A stretch of 64,000 nucleotides of DNA from Indiicoccus explosivorum (GCF_002167005.1 NZ_NHTN01000008.1:91175-155174), one strand, 5' to 3'. Positions 49,737-57,900 are shown, counted from the first letter of the stretch. The notes: generated by a model from the sequence alone, not told the origin. Made by a program: numbers and translations.

Positions 49737-50673
49737 CGGATGTGGTGGCGATCATCGGGCCGACCGCCTCCGGGAAAACCGATCTCAGCATCGGCCTCGC
49801 AAAGAGGCTGGATGGGGAAATCATCAATGGCGATTCGATGCAGGTCTACAGGCGGCTTGATGTCGGGACAGCCAAAATAACGGCGGAAGAAATGGACGGC
49901 GTGCCCCATCACCTGATCGATATCCTGGAGCCCGGGGACTCATTTTCTGTCGCGGATTACCAGCGGCTCGTCAGAGGGAAAATTGAGGAAATCCGGTCCA
50001 GGGGCAAATTGCCGATCATTGTCGGCGGAACGGGCCTGTATGTGCAGGCAGTGCTGTTCGATTTCCGTTTCGCCGAGAGGAAAACGGATCCGGGCCTCCG
50101 CCGGGAACTGGAGCGTGATCTGGAAAAGACAGGACCGGAAGCGATGCACCGGCGGCTCATGGCACTGGACCCGGACGCGTCCATTCATCCGAACAACACA
50201 CGCCGTGTGCTCCGGGCGCTGGAAATCCTTTTGAGCGGAGGCAGCCTCGAGGACGGAAGCCGCAGCGGCGCACCGGTATACGATGCCGTCATTTTCGGGC
50301 TAGATGTTCCGCGCGATATCCTGTACGAACGGATTAACGCACGGGTCGCCCGGATGATCGGCAGCGGGATTTTGCAAGAAGCGGAATGGCTGATGGATGA
50401 AGGCCTGGAAAATTCACAGGCGGCACGGGCGATCGGTTACCGGGAACTGATCTCCTTCCTGCAAGGGGACCTTTCCAGGGAAGCGGCCATCGAGCTGCTG
50501 AAAAAAATTCCCGTAATTATGCAAAACGGCAATTTACGTACTTCCGCAACAAACTTCCGGTCCACTGGGTGGATGCTTTGAAGCCGAAAACGGAAATTGT
50601 CAGCGAAATTGAATATTTTTTGCAGGAAAAAAGCAGGTCTGGTCGAATAACACAAGTGAGGCCAAAAGACTGA
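49733..50673 (+). CDS. miaA: tRNA dimethylallyltransferase MiaA, reading frame broken near 3' end
   Basis: MiaA adds the isopentenyl group to A37 of tRNAs, the substrate of MiaB encoded nearby. The P-loop GPTASGKT is at residues 9-16, and INGDSMQVYR, GTAKI and GGTGLYVQAV are all present. In frame the protein stops at 50581 (282 residues) with a tail unlike MiaA. If the frame moves back one base at the run of seven A residues (50501-50507), translation continues with NSRNYAKRQFTYFRNKLPVHW and ends at 50673, giving about 313 residues, the normal family length. So the gene carries a one-base deletion, a sequencing error in a homopolymer, or a slippage site. The full extent is given here. Confidence 0.88.
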
Positions 50674-50700
50674 GCCAGAGAAAATATAGGGGGTACGAGG

Positions 50701-50949
50701 ATGAAACTCGCCAATATGCAGGATGTTTTTTTAAATCAGCTCCGCCGGAATAATACACATGTTACGGTTTTTTTGACAAATGGCTTTCAATTGAAAGGCA
50801 TTGTCAAATCGTATGATAACTTTACGGTATTGCTGGAAACGGACGGGCGTCAGCAGCTGATATACAAGCATGCGATCTCGACATTCGTTCCGGCAAAACC
50901 CGTCCAGCTGAATCTGCAGCAGGAAACGAAGCAGGAGGAGACAACCTGA
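50701..50949 (+). CDS. hfq: RNA chaperone Hfq
   Basis: An 82-residue Sm-like hexameric RNA-binding protein. The Sm1 region [21 protein letters not shown] and the Sm2 motif YKHAIST are conserved; the C-terminal tail is short and Gln/Glu-rich. GGGGGTACGAGG precedes the ATG. miaA-hfq is a very old gene pair. A rhodanese gene begins directly after the stop. Confidence 0.95.
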   Translation: MKLANMQDVFLNQLRRNNTHVTVFLTNGFQLKGIVKSYDNFTVLLETDGRQQLIYKHAISTFVPAKPVQLNLQQETKQEETT

Positions 50950-51252
50950 GTGAAGACCATGACAGCAGAAGAACTCCGGGAAAAAATCGAGACCGGTGAG
51001 CGGATCGCGGTGCTCGATGTCCGGGAGGATGAAGAAGTGGCGTACGGGATGATTCCGGGGGCACTCCATATCCCGCTCGGGGAAATCCCGGCGAGGGCGG
51101 CGGAACTGGAGACAGGTGCCGGCTACGCGGTCATTTGCCGTTCCGGCGGCAGAAGTGCGCACGCATGCGCCTTTTTGGAGAGTGAAGGCTTCGAGGTGAC
51201 AAACGTCGAAGGCGGAATGCTCGAATGGACTGGAGAGACAATTGCAAAATGA
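50950..51252 (+). CDS. Rhodanese-like domain protein
   Basis: A single rhodanese domain of 100 residues with the active-site loop CRSGGRS (Cys at about residue 63), suited to carrying persulfide sulfur. LDVREDEEVAYGMIPGALHIPLGE is the typical first half. The start is GTG 50950, immediately after the hfq stop and 11 bases after AGGAGG; ATG 50959 is an alternative but is far from the site. The partner protein is not evident. Confidence 0.85.
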   Translation: MKTMTAEELREKIETGERIAVLDVREDEEVAYGMIPGALHIPLGEIPARAAELETGAGYAVICRSGGRSAHACAFLESEGFEVTNVEGGMLEWTGETIAK

Positions 51253-51254
51253 CG

Positions 51255-51291
51255 AAAAAAGGCTGCCGGTTTCCGGCAGCCTCTTCCTGTT
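51255..51291. terminator. Bidirectional terminator between rhodanese and the minus-strand TRIC gene
   Basis: GGCTGCCGG (51261-51269) and CCGGCAGCC (51273-51281), loop TTT. The six A residues at 51255-51260 provide a T-run for the minus strand, and the T-rich bases after 51281 serve the plus strand. Confidence 0.8.
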
Positions 51292-51893
51292 TAATTGGTG
51301 ATGTGACGGAACGGCAGCCGCCACTTCAGGATATAGGACAGAATCCGGAGCGTTGCGATGAGCGCGAAAAGCAGCAGGAGCCCCGTGTCGGTATGGATGA
51401 TCCCTAACCCGATCACGAGCCCGGCGAGCGCGGCCCAGACAGCGTATATCTCCGCACGGAGCACAAGCGGTTTCCGGCCGGCCAGTACATCCCGGATCAT
51501 TCCGCCGCCGGATCCGGTCAGCACCGCTGCCACAACGACCGCCGCCAGCGGCAGTTCGAGTTCGACTGCATGGATCGCTCCCTGTACAGCGAAAGCGCTC
51601 AGCCCGACAGCATCGAACAGAATGCCCCAGCGGTTCCAGTGGCGGAGCGCATTGTTCGGAAACAAAAACACGGCAGTGATGGCGAGCAGTGCCACTTGAA
51701 ACAGCATCTCCTGTTCCCATAAAGAAGAAACCGGAATCCCGATCAGCAGATTCCGGACGGCACCGCCGCCGAATGCCGTGATGATTCCAAGGAGATAGAC
51801 GCCAAAAATATCGTACTCCTCTTCCATCGCAATAAACGCACCCGAAATGGCGAATGCGGCAGTTCCGATCGTACTGAGCACTTCCCAAGACAT
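51291..51893 (-). CDS. TRIC/UPF0126 family membrane protein
   Basis: A 200-residue membrane protein of about seven helices built from two repeats of the UPF0126 unit. The repeats carry FGGGAVRNLLIGIP and GSGGGMIRDVLAGRKP, the glycine-rich kinks of TRIC channels. Bacterial members are potassium/cation channels or, in E. coli YicG, a glycine transporter; the substrate here is undetermined. It is the only long minus-strand gene in the window. Its start at 51893 follows AAAGGGGGGC, and a minus-strand promoter lies at 51942-51969. Confidence 0.88.
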   Translation of the reverse strand: MSWEVLSTIGTAAFAISGAFIAMEEEYDIFGVYLLGIITAFGGGAVRNLLIGIPVSSLWEQEMLFQVALLAITAVFLFPNNALRHWNRWGILFDAVGLSAFAVQGAIHAVELELPLAAVVVAAVLTGSGGGMIRDVLAGRKPLVLRAEIYAVWAALAGLVIGLGIIHTDTGLLLLFALIATLRILSYILKWRLPFRHITN

Positions 51894-51941
51894 ATGACTG
51901 CCCCCCTTTCCGCTCTAGATGGTGTTGATTCAGCTCACTGA

Positions 51942-51969
51942 ATTTTAGCAAAACCTGCGGGGATTTCAA
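51942..51969 (-). promoter_or_regulatory. Minus-strand promoter of the TRIC gene
   Basis: On the minus strand TTGAAA (51969-51964) and TAAAAT (51947-51942) are 16 bases apart. Just downstream lies an inverted repeat, ATTCAG/CTGAAT (51928-51933 and 51938-51943), that could be an operator. Confidence 0.55.
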
Positions 51970-52014
51970 GCATTTTTATTTGACATTCATTCACTACAAG
52001 ATAGGAGATTCATT

Positions 52015-53247
52015 ATGCGTGTGACAGCAAAGGAAATTGAACAGAAAATCCGCCCGCAACTGGAAAGGACGGATGATATTGCAATGATCAACCAGGAAAA
52101 AGTACTGAACGCGTTCCGCCGGCATCAAGTGAGTGATTACCACTTCAATCCATCGACCGGCTATGGTTACGATGATGAGGGAAGGGATACGCTGGAACGT
52201 GTGTATGCGGATGTATTCAGGACTGAACGGGCGCTGGTCCGGCCCCAGATCATCTCCGGGACGCATGCGATCACCATCAGTTTGTTCGGTATTCTCCGGC
52301 CGGGTGACGAACTCCTGTACATTACGGGCCGGCCGTACGATACGCTTCAGTCCATCGTGTCGGGCGGATCCGAAGATACAGGTTCGCTGGCTGATTTCGG
52401 CATCTCCTACCGGCATATCGATTTGAAAGACAATGGAATCGACTGGCCGGCAACGGAAGAAGCGATCTCGGAAAAGACGAAAGTGGTGGCCATTCAGCGC
52501 TCCCGCGGTTATGACACCCGTCCTTCATTCACTGTAGCAGAGATCCGGGAGATGGTCCGGCGGATCCGGCTGGTGAAGGAAGATGCCGTCATTTTCGTGG
52601 ACAACTGCTACGGAGAGTTCGCGGAGACGGAAGAACCGATCGAAGCGGGCGCGGATTTAATGGCGGGTTCACTCATCAAAAATCCAGGGGGCGGCCTCGC
52701 TAAGATCGGCGGCTACATCGCCGGCAGAGAGGATCTGATACGAAAATGTGCGTACCGGATGACGTCACCGGGTATAGGAGGAGAAGCAGGGGCATCCCTG
52801 AACACGCTGAGTGATATGTATCAGGGCTTCTTCCTGGCTCCCCATACTGTCGCGCAGGCGATGAAAGGGGCGATTTTCACTGCCGCCCTGCTCGAAGAAT
52901 ACGGGATGGTGACTAACCCCCATTTCTCATCAGAACGGACAGACCTGATCCAGTCGGTCTCTTTCCGTTCGGCTGAACAAATGATCGCGTTCTGTCAGGC
53001 GATCCAAGCTCATTCGCCGGTAAACGCCCACTACCGGCCGGTGCCGGATTACATGCCGGGCTATACGGACGACGTCATCATGGCAGCCGGCACTTTCATC
53101 CAAGGCTCAAGCATCGAGCTGACGGCTGACGGACCGATCCGTCCTCCATTTACGGCTTTCGTCCAAGGTGGTCTGACGTTCGAACATGTTAAAATCGCAG
53201 TTACGGCAGCCTTGGAGGAATTGAAGACGAAAGCACTGATCGATTGA
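52015..53247 (+). CDS. ynbB: YnbB-like PLP-dependent enzyme (methionine gamma-lyase family, 'aluminum resistance')
   Basis: A 410-residue fold-type I PLP enzyme of the Alum_res (Cys/Met metabolism-like) family. The PLP lysine is Lys222 in GSLIKNPGGGLAKIGGYIAG; RPQIISGTHAI and VDNCYGEF are typical cofactor-pocket segments. The true reaction is not established; the name comes from an aluminium-tolerance locus. ynbB-glnR-glnA is the same order as in B. subtilis. TTGACA at about 51991 may be a -35, but no clear -10 is seen. Confidence 0.9.
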   Translation: MRVTAKEIEQKIRPQLERTDDIAMINQEKVLNAFRRHQVSDYHFNPSTGYGYDDEGRDTLERVYADVFRTERALVRPQIISGTHAITISLFGILRPGDELLYITGRPYDTLQSIVSGGSEDTGSLADFGISYRHIDLKDNGIDWPATEEAISEKTKVVAIQRSRGYDTRPSFTVAEIREMVRRIRLVKEDAVIFVDNCYGEFAETEEPIEAGADLMAGSLIKNPGGGLAKIGGYIAGREDLIRKCAYRMTSPGIGGEAGASLNTLSDMYQGFFLAPHTVAQAMKGAIFTAALLEEYGMVTNPHFSSERTDLIQSVSFRSAEQMIAFCQAIQAHSPVNAHYRPVPDYMPGYTDDVIMAAGTFIQGSSIELTADGPIRPPFTAFVQGGLTFEHVKIAVTAALEELKTKALID

Positions 53248-53248
53248 A

Positions 53249-53265
53249 TGTCAGTTTTCATTACA
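53249..53265 (+). promoter_or_regulatory. GlnR box O1 upstream of glnR
   Basis: TGTCAGTTTTCATTACA fits the GlnR/TnrA consensus TGTNAN7TNACA exactly, just upstream of the glnRA -35. Confidence 0.88.
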
Positions 53266-53270
53266 TTGAT

Positions 53271-53299
53271 TTGACAAACAACGTGACATGAGGTATGAT
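53271..53299 (+). promoter_or_regulatory. Sigma-A promoter of glnRA
   Basis: Consensus TTGACA (53271-53276), 17-base spacer, and TATGAT (53294-53299), 30 bases before glnR. Confidence 0.85.
53272..53288 (+). promoter_or_regulatory. GlnR box O2 overlapping the glnRA -35
   Basis: TGACAAACAACGTGACA matches TGTNAN7TNACA with one deviation (TGA for TGT). It covers the -35 and spacer, as O2 does in B. subtilis, so GlnR would repress its own operon when nitrogen is plentiful. Confidence 0.75.
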
Positions 53300-53328
53300 G
53301 AAAGGGTAATGACAGTGAGGTGAGGAAA

Positions 53329-53709
53329 ATGAACCAGCAAGTCCGCCGCACCATGCCGCTGCTTCCGATCAGCATTGTCATGGAACTGACCGGACTGTCG
53401 GCACGCCAGATCCGTCACTACGAGGATCAGCAGCTCATTTCCCCCGCACGGACCGCGGGCAACAAACGCATGTTTTCGCTGAACGATGTAGACCGCCTGC
53501 TCGAAATCAAAGAGTATTTGGAGCAGGGCATCAACCTGGCGGGCATCCGTAAGATTTTGGATATGCAAGCCCAGCCTCCGCTGGCCGCCGGGGAACCGAA
53601 ACAGATGACAGAGGAAGACTTGAGGGAGTACTTGCGGATGGAAATGATGAATTCGCATGGCCACCGGAGTTCCGTCAGACAAGGGGATTTATCCCGCTTC
53701 TATAACTGA
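53329..53709 (+). CDS. glnR: MerR-family nitrogen repressor GlnR
   Basis: A 126-residue repressor, dimeric, that senses feedback-inhibited glutamine synthetase. The MerR winged helix (about 10-80) contains ELTGLSARQIRHYEDQQLI. The C-terminal tail ends RQGDLSRFYN, the segment that in B. subtilis receives the glutamine synthetase chaperone signal. The start is ATG 53329 after GAGGTGAGG; an in-frame GTG at 53320 overlaps this site. Two GlnR boxes upstream indicate autoregulation. glnA follows after 38 bases. Confidence 0.95.
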   Translation: MNQQVRRTMPLLPISIVMELTGLSARQIRHYEDQQLISPARTAGNKRMFSLNDVDRLLEIKEYLEQGINLAGIRKILDMQAQPPLAAGEPKQMTEEDLREYLRMEMMNSHGHRSSVRQGDLSRFYN

Positions 53710-53747
53710 TGCGGGTACATATTATGAAATAGGAGAGTGAAAGGTTA

Positions 53748-55082
53748 ATGGGCAAGTACACGAAAGATGACATCCGCCGTCTCGTCAAGGAAGAAGACGT
53801 CAATTTTATCCGGCTTCAGTTCACCGATATTCTCGGCACGATTAAAAACGTTGAAATTCCGATTTCCCAGCTGGATAAAGCGCTGGACAATAAAATGATG
53901 TTCGATGGTTCTTCCATTGAAGGGTTCGTCCGGATCGAGGAATCGGATATGCAGCTCGTTCCGGACCTCGATACATGGGTGGTGTTCCCGTGGATCACAG
54001 GTAAAGGGAAAGTGGCACGCCTGATCTGTGATGTCAACAATCCGGATGGCACTCCTTTTGCCGGCGACCCTCGCGCGAACCTGAAGCGGGTGCTGAAGGA
54101 AATGCAGGAGCTCGGCTTCACGGACTTCAATCTCGGACCGGAACCTGAATTTTTCCTGTTCAAGCTGGACCAGAGCGGAGAGCCTTCCCTTGAACTGAAC
54201 GACCATGGCGGCTACTTTGATTTGGCGCCTGTCGACCTCGGTGAGAACTGCCGCCGCGACATTGTGCTTGAACTGGAAGAAATGGGTTTTGAAATCGAAG
54301 CTTCCCACCACGAAGTGGCACCCGGTCAGCATGAGATCGACTTCAAGTACGCGGATGCCATCAAGGCATGCGACCAGATCCAGACATTCAAGCTGGTCGT
54401 CAAGACGATCGCCCGCAAACATGGCCTCCACGCCACCTTTATGCCAAAGCCGCTGTTCGGAGTGAACGGTTCCGGCATGCACATGAACCTGTCGCTGTTC
54501 CAGGGCGATAAAAATGCGTTCCTCGACGAAAATGGTGAAATGCAGCTGAGCGATACGGCATACAGCTTCATCAGCGGAATCATCGAACATGCGAAAGGAT
54601 TCACGGCGATCGCCAACCCGACGGTCAACTCTTATAAACGCCTCGTTCCCGGCTATGAAGCGCCTTGCTACATCGCCTGGTCCGGCCAGAACAGGAGTCC
54701 GCTCATCCGGGTGCCGTCTTCACGCGGCATGTCGACGCGCGTGGAAGTCCGTTCCGTCGACCCGGCAGCAAATCCGTATCTCGCGATGGCTACACTCCTT
54801 GCCGCCGGACTCGATGGCATCAAAAAGAAGATGACACCGCCGAAAGCGGTCGACCGCAACATTTACGCTATGAATAAACGCGAGCGCGAAGCGGTCGGCA
54901 TCGAGGACCTTCCGGGAACACTCCATTCAGCGCTCAACGAACTTGAGAACGATGAAGTGATCCGAAAAGCCCTCGGAGAACACATCTTCCGCAACTTCGT
55001 GGAAGCGAAAGAAATCGAGTGGGACATGTTCCGGACCGCCGTCCATCCGTGGGAGCGGGAACAGTATTTAAAAATGTATTAA
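53748..55082 (+). CDS. glnA: Glutamine synthetase, type I
   Basis: Makes glutamine from glutamate, ammonia and ATP; 444 residues as in B. subtilis. The beta-grasp domain with FDGSSIEGF, the metal and glutamate ligands in [17 protein letters not shown] and [17 protein letters not shown], and the arginine segment near RVPSSR are all present. There is no Tyr-adenylylation site of the enteric type, fitting feedback control through GlnR and TnrA. A strong terminator follows, and the CRISPR locus begins beyond it. Confidence 0.97.
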   Translation: MGKYTKDDIRRLVKEEDVNFIRLQFTDILGTIKNVEIPISQLDKALDNKMMFDGSSIEGFVRIEESDMQLVPDLDTWVVFPWITGKGKVARLICDVNNPDGTPFAGDPRANLKRVLKEMQELGFTDFNLGPEPEFFLFKLDQSGEPSLELNDHGGYFDLAPVDLGENCRRDIVLELEEMGFEIEASHHEVAPGQHEIDFKYADAIKACDQIQTFKLVVKTIARKHGLHATFMPKPLFGVNGSGMHMNLSLFQGDKNAFLDENGEMQLSDTAYSFISGIIEHAKGFTAIANPTVNSYKRLVPGYEAPCYIAWSGQNRSPLIRVPSSRGMSTRVEVRSVDPAANPYLAMATLLAAGLDGIKKKMTPPKAVDRNIYAMNKREREAVGIEDLPGTLHSALNELENDEVIRKALGEHIFRNFVEAKEIEWDMFRTAVHPWEREQYLKMY

Positions 55083-55087
55083 GAAGC

Positions 55088-55127
55088 AGCGCCGCTGGAG
55101 GCATAACGCCCCAGTGGCGTTTTTTTA
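55088..55127 (+). terminator. Terminator after glnA
   Basis: CGCCGCTGG (55090-55098) and CCAGTGGCG (55111-55119) with one G-U, then seven or more T residues. It marks the border between housekeeping genes and the CRISPR-Cas block. Confidence 0.83.
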
Positions 55128-55238
55128 TTGCAACGGATTAAATTCCTTTGCTTACAGTCCCGGTGAATGTCACGTTTCCTGTACCAATAGGCTTAATCAT
55201 TAAGAACTATTAAAATCCATAATTATCAAAATAATTAG

Positions 55239-55266
55239 TGGAAATCACTGGGTGTTATTGTATGAT
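55239..55266 (+). promoter_or_regulatory. Possible promoter of cas3
   Basis: TGGAAA (55239-55244) and TATGAT (55261-55266), 16-base spacer, 38 bases before cas3 in an AT-rich intergenic stretch. Confidence 0.45.
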
Positions 55267-55304
55267 GGAAATAAGAAGGAAATCAGCAAAAGACAGGGGG
55301 CGAA

Positions 55305-57725
55305 ATGAGGTTGTCTTTTATTGCGCATATCCGAAGTTCGGACGGTGAAATCCAAACGGTAGCGGAACATCTGACGGAAGTCCGTGAACTTGCAGAAAGG
55401 AATGGCAGGAAACTCGGGATGCAGCATGTGGCTGGTTTGGCCGGTCTGCTGCACGATGCAGGGAAAAATACGGACGAATTCAAGACGTACATTCAAAAAG
55501 CGGTTGCCGATCCTGGTTCAGTAAAGCGGGGGTCTGTAGATCATTCAACTTCTGGCGGAAGATTGCTTTATGAACGGTATTATCAATCGTCAGCTTCTCA
55601 ATTGGAACGAATAACGATTGAGTGGGCAGCGATGGCTATTCTCGGTCACCATGGGGGCTTACTGGATTTTATCAATCCGGAAAATTCGTCAGATTTCATC
55701 AGGCGGACTGAAGAGAAACAGCTGGATGGGTACGAACAGGCGGCGGCTGAATTTTTTTCAACAGTTATCCCGGAAGGAGATTTCGATCGCTATGTGAAAA
55801 AAGCCTATGAAGAGGCAAAGCATTTCTTTACTGCGGAGCCGAACAAAAAGCCAAGTATGTTTACTGCTGCCTTGGCACAAAAGTTCATTTTCAGCTGTCT
55901 GATCGATGCAGACCGGACGAATACAAGGGATTTTGATATGAACCAAGAAACTGGAATGCCGATTGACAGCCTGCCAATATGGCAGGCCCACTATGAAAAG
56001 TTAATGCGGCATATCGGGTATTTTCAAGAAAAACAGGATGCGGCTCATCCGATCAATCGACTGCGATCCGAAATGTCGGAACAGTGCAGCGAACATGCAG
56101 AATTGCCATCCGGTATTTACACACTCTCCATTCCGACTGGCGGAGGCAAGACATTGGCCAGTCTCCGCTATGCACTGAAGCATGCGCAAAAATACAGGAA
56201 GGACAGAATCATCTACATATTGCCATACACCACGATTATTGAACAGAATGCACAGGAGATCCGGCGGATTTTAGGAGACGAAGACGCTGTTTTAGAACAT
56301 CACTCCAATATCATTTCTGAATCCGGCACAAAAACTGAGTCGGATTTAATCAAAGAGAAAAAGCTCCAGCTGATGAAAGATAATTGGGACAGTCCCGTTA
56401 TTTTCACGACGATGGTTCAATTTCTGAATACGTTTTATTCGAGCGGTACGCGGAATGTGCGAAGACTGCATAATTTGACGAACAGCATCCTTATTTTCGA
56501 TGAAGTTCAATCCGTGCCGGTCAAATGTATTTCACTGTTCAATGAAGCCCTCAATTTTCTCAAGGACTATGGGAATTCAAGCATCCTGCTTTGCACAGCG
56601 ACACAGCCGGGACTAGATTTTGTTAAGAAAAATCTTCAGCTGTCAGACAATCCTGAGATCATCAAGAATTTACCGGAAGCCAGTGAAAAATTCAAACGGG
56701 TTCAGATAGTCAGCAAACTTAATGAAGGTCCTTGCTCTGCGTCTGCCTTTGCGGATTCGGTTCTTAACAGTCTCGAAGAAATCGACAGCGTGCTCGTCAT
56801 TCTGAATACAAAATCCGCCGCCCGCAAACTTTATGGCGAATTGCAGAATGGAGCAGATAATAGTGTTTTGCTTTATCACTTAAGTACAGGAATGTGTCCT
56901 GCACACCGGAAGCAGAAACTGGAGTGCCTTCGCAGCGTGCTTGATACTGATAAAAAAGTCGTCTGTGTCAGCACCCAGCTGATAGAAGCGGGAGTAGATA
57001 TCAGTTTTGATTGTGTATACCGGTCTTTGGCCGGTCTGGATTCTATTGCGCAAGCTGCCGGAAGATGTAACCGGCATGGCAAGGATCCGATACGGAATGT
57101 CTATGTGATTAAGTCGGCGGATGAGGACACTTCGAAACTGGAAGAAATCACTCACGGGAAAACTGCGGCTTCCCGCGTTTTCAGCGAATTCGAGGAGAAC
57201 AGTGACAGATACGAGGGGGATTTGCTGTCGGCTACCGCGATGCGGATGTACTTCCAATACTACTACCACCTGATTGAAGGCAAGATGAATTACGTTATTC
57301 CGAAACTTGGACAAGATATGCATTCCCTTTTAGGCAGCAATGCCACATACAGAAACAGCTACGTTAAATATCACGGCAAAAGGCCGAAGACAGTCAGCGT
57401 GCAAGCGTTTAAAACGGCAGGTGACAACTTCGAAGTGATCGACAGTCCCACCACAACCGTACTCGTTCCGTACAGTGACGAAGGGAAAAATCTCATTGCC
57501 GATTTTAATGGGGACCTCCCGCTTGAACAGCTTGGCAGTTTGCTGAAAAAAGCGCAGCATTATTCCATTAATCTGTTTGATACAGATCGCCGAAGACTTG
57601 AACAGAACGGTGATATGTACCCGCTTTTTAACGGAGAGATTTTCGCGTTAACAGATGCCGCATATAACGACGAATTTGGAATGGATACCGGAGGCGAAGG
57701 AAGATGGGAGACGGCAATTTTTTAA
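55305..57725 (+). CDS. cas3: CRISPR-associated helicase-nuclease Cas3 (type I-C)
   Basis: The effector nuclease-helicase recruited by Cascade to shred target DNA; 806 residues. The N-terminal HD nuclease domain (about 1-215) has His22 and the metal pair His50-Asp51 in LLHDAGKN, plus LGHHGG. The SF2 helicase follows with IPTGGGKT (276-283), DEVQ (399-402, the DEAD-type box), LCTATQPG, and the C-terminal RecA domain with STQLIEAGVDISFD and AQAAGRCNRHG. AGGGGGCG precedes the ATG. The downstream cas genes have their own promoter, so cas3 can be controlled separately. It looks intact. Confidence 0.96.
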   Translation: MRLSFIAHIRSSDGEIQTVAEHLTEVRELAERNGRKLGMQHVAGLAGLLHDAGKNTDEFKTYIQKAVADPGSVKRGSVDHSTSGGRLLYERYYQSSASQLERITIEWAAMAILGHHGGLLDFINPENSSDFIRRTEEKQLDGYEQAAAEFFSTVIPEGDFDRYVKKAYEEAKHFFTAEPNKKPSMFTAALAQKFIFSCLIDADRTNTRDFDMNQETGMPIDSLPIWQAHYEKLMRHIGYFQEKQDAAHPINRLRSEMSEQCSEHAELPSGIYTLSIPTGGGKTLASLRYALKHAQKYRKDRIIYILPYTTIIEQNAQEIRRILGDEDAVLEHHSNIISESGTKTESDLIKEKKLQLMKDNWDSPVIFTTMVQFLNTFYSSGTRNVRRLHNLTNSILIFDEVQSVPVKCISLFNEALNFLKDYGNSSILLCTATQPGLDFVKKNLQLSDNPEIIKNLPEASEKFKRVQIVSKLNEGPCSASAFADSVLNSLEEIDSVLVILNTKSAARKLYGELQNGADNSVLLYHLSTGMCPAHRKQKLECLRSVLDTDKKVVCVSTQLIEAGVDISFDCVYRSLAGLDSIAQAAGRCNRHGKDPIRNVYVIKSADEDTSKLEEITHGKTAASRVFSEFEENSDRYEGDLLSATAMRMYFQYYYHLIEGKMNYVIPKLGQDMHSLLGSNATYRNSYVKYHGKRPKTVSVQAFKTAGDNFEVIDSPTTTVLVPYSDEGKNLIADFNGDLPLEQLGSLLKKAQHYSINLFDTDRRRLEQNGDMYPLFNGEIFALTDAAYNDEFGMDTGGEGRWETAIF

Positions 57726-57728
57726 ACA

Positions 57729-57757
57729 GAAAAACCCATCATTAACTTGATGGGTTC
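57729..57757 (-). terminator. Minus-strand terminator of the solitary crRNA-like gene
   Basis: On the minus strand AACCCATCA (57756-57748) pairs perfectly with TGATGGGTT (57741-57733), loop AGTTAA, followed by five T residues and CTG. On the plus strand the hairpin has no T-run, so it serves the minus strand better; it lies just after the cas3 stop. Confidence 0.7.
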
Positions 57758-57775
57758 TCTGATGACTATTTATTA

Positions 57776-57800
57776 TTTTCAATCCACGCCACTAGGCGAC
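57776..57800 (-). repeat. Degenerate solitary CRISPR repeat between cas3 and cas5c
   Basis: 25 bases read on the minus strand: GTCGC, then CTAGTG, then GCGTGGATTGAAAA. The array repeat has the same GTCGC start and GCGTGGATTGAAAT end (one different base), with a 13-base middle instead of 6. The loss shortens the stem symmetrically and leaves a CGCC-TAGT-GGCG hairpin. Confidence 0.85.
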
Positions 57801-57806
57801 AAAAAG

Positions 57807-57815
57807 AGTATAACA
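57807..57815 (-). promoter_or_regulatory. Extended -10 promoter of the solitary crRNA-like gene
   Basis: Minus strand TGT (57815-57813) directly followed by TATACT (57812-57807), an extended -10 that can work without a good -35; no clear -35 is visible. The predicted start is at about 57800. Confidence 0.5.
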
Positions 57816-57836
57816 CAAATAAGAATACAAAATTGT

Positions 57837-57865
57837 TTGACATATCAAGTAGTTTAATTTATGTT
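57837..57865 (+). promoter_or_regulatory. Sigma-A promoter of the cas5c-cas2 operon
   Basis: Consensus TTGACA (57837-57842), 17-base spacer, and TATGTT (57860-57865). The predicted start is near 57872, about 40 bases before cas5c, and the promoter diverges from the one at 57807-57815. Confidence 0.7.
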
Positions 57866-57879
57866 TTTCTTAATGATAT

Positions 57880-57900
57880 TTCTTTTACTATGTATTAGAA
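57880..57900 (-). promoter_or_regulatory. Predicted Cascade target site in the cas5c leader
   Basis: Read on the minus strand, TTC (57900-57898) is followed by TAATACATAGTAA (57897-57885). It matches the first 13 guide positions of the solitary crRNA-like element except positions 6 and 12. It lies just after the predicted cas5c transcription start and touches the ribosome binding site. Confidence 0.5.

Larger units (their letters stand above)
57729..57800 (-). ncRNA. Predicted CreR-like guide RNA: solitary degenerate CRISPR repeat plus guide
   Basis: On the minus strand an extended -10 (TGTTATACT) ends 7 bases before a G that is also the first base of a repeat-like element (57800-57776). A guide-like stretch from 57775 and an intrinsic terminator follow. 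The predicted RNA is about 70 nt. The element keeps the hairpin base pairs (CGCC/GGCG) and the 3' part GCGTGGATTGAAA, which supplies the 11-nt 5' handle left by Cas5c. The guide starts TAATAAATAGTCA and resembles a TTC-flanked site in the cas5c leader (TAATACATAGTAA), mismatched only at positions 6 and 12 of the first 13. This suggests Cascade-guided autorepression without cleavage. Confidence 0.6.

Noticed and set aside
50731..51969. 412-codon minus-strand frame across hfq, the rhodanese gene and the TRIC gene
   Set aside because: It overlaps three convincing genes in other frames, including the true minus-strand TRIC gene.
55134..55145. CGGATTAAAT upstream of cas3 as a second repeat remnant
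   Set aside because: Only the core GGATT-AAAT resembles the repeat; no GTCGC start, no hairpin and no TTC-flanked guide match were found near cas3.
55201..55304. A target of the solitary guide in the cas3 promoter
   Set aside because: I looked for TTC followed by a TAATAAATAG-like sequence on both strands and found no alignment with acceptable positions matched.
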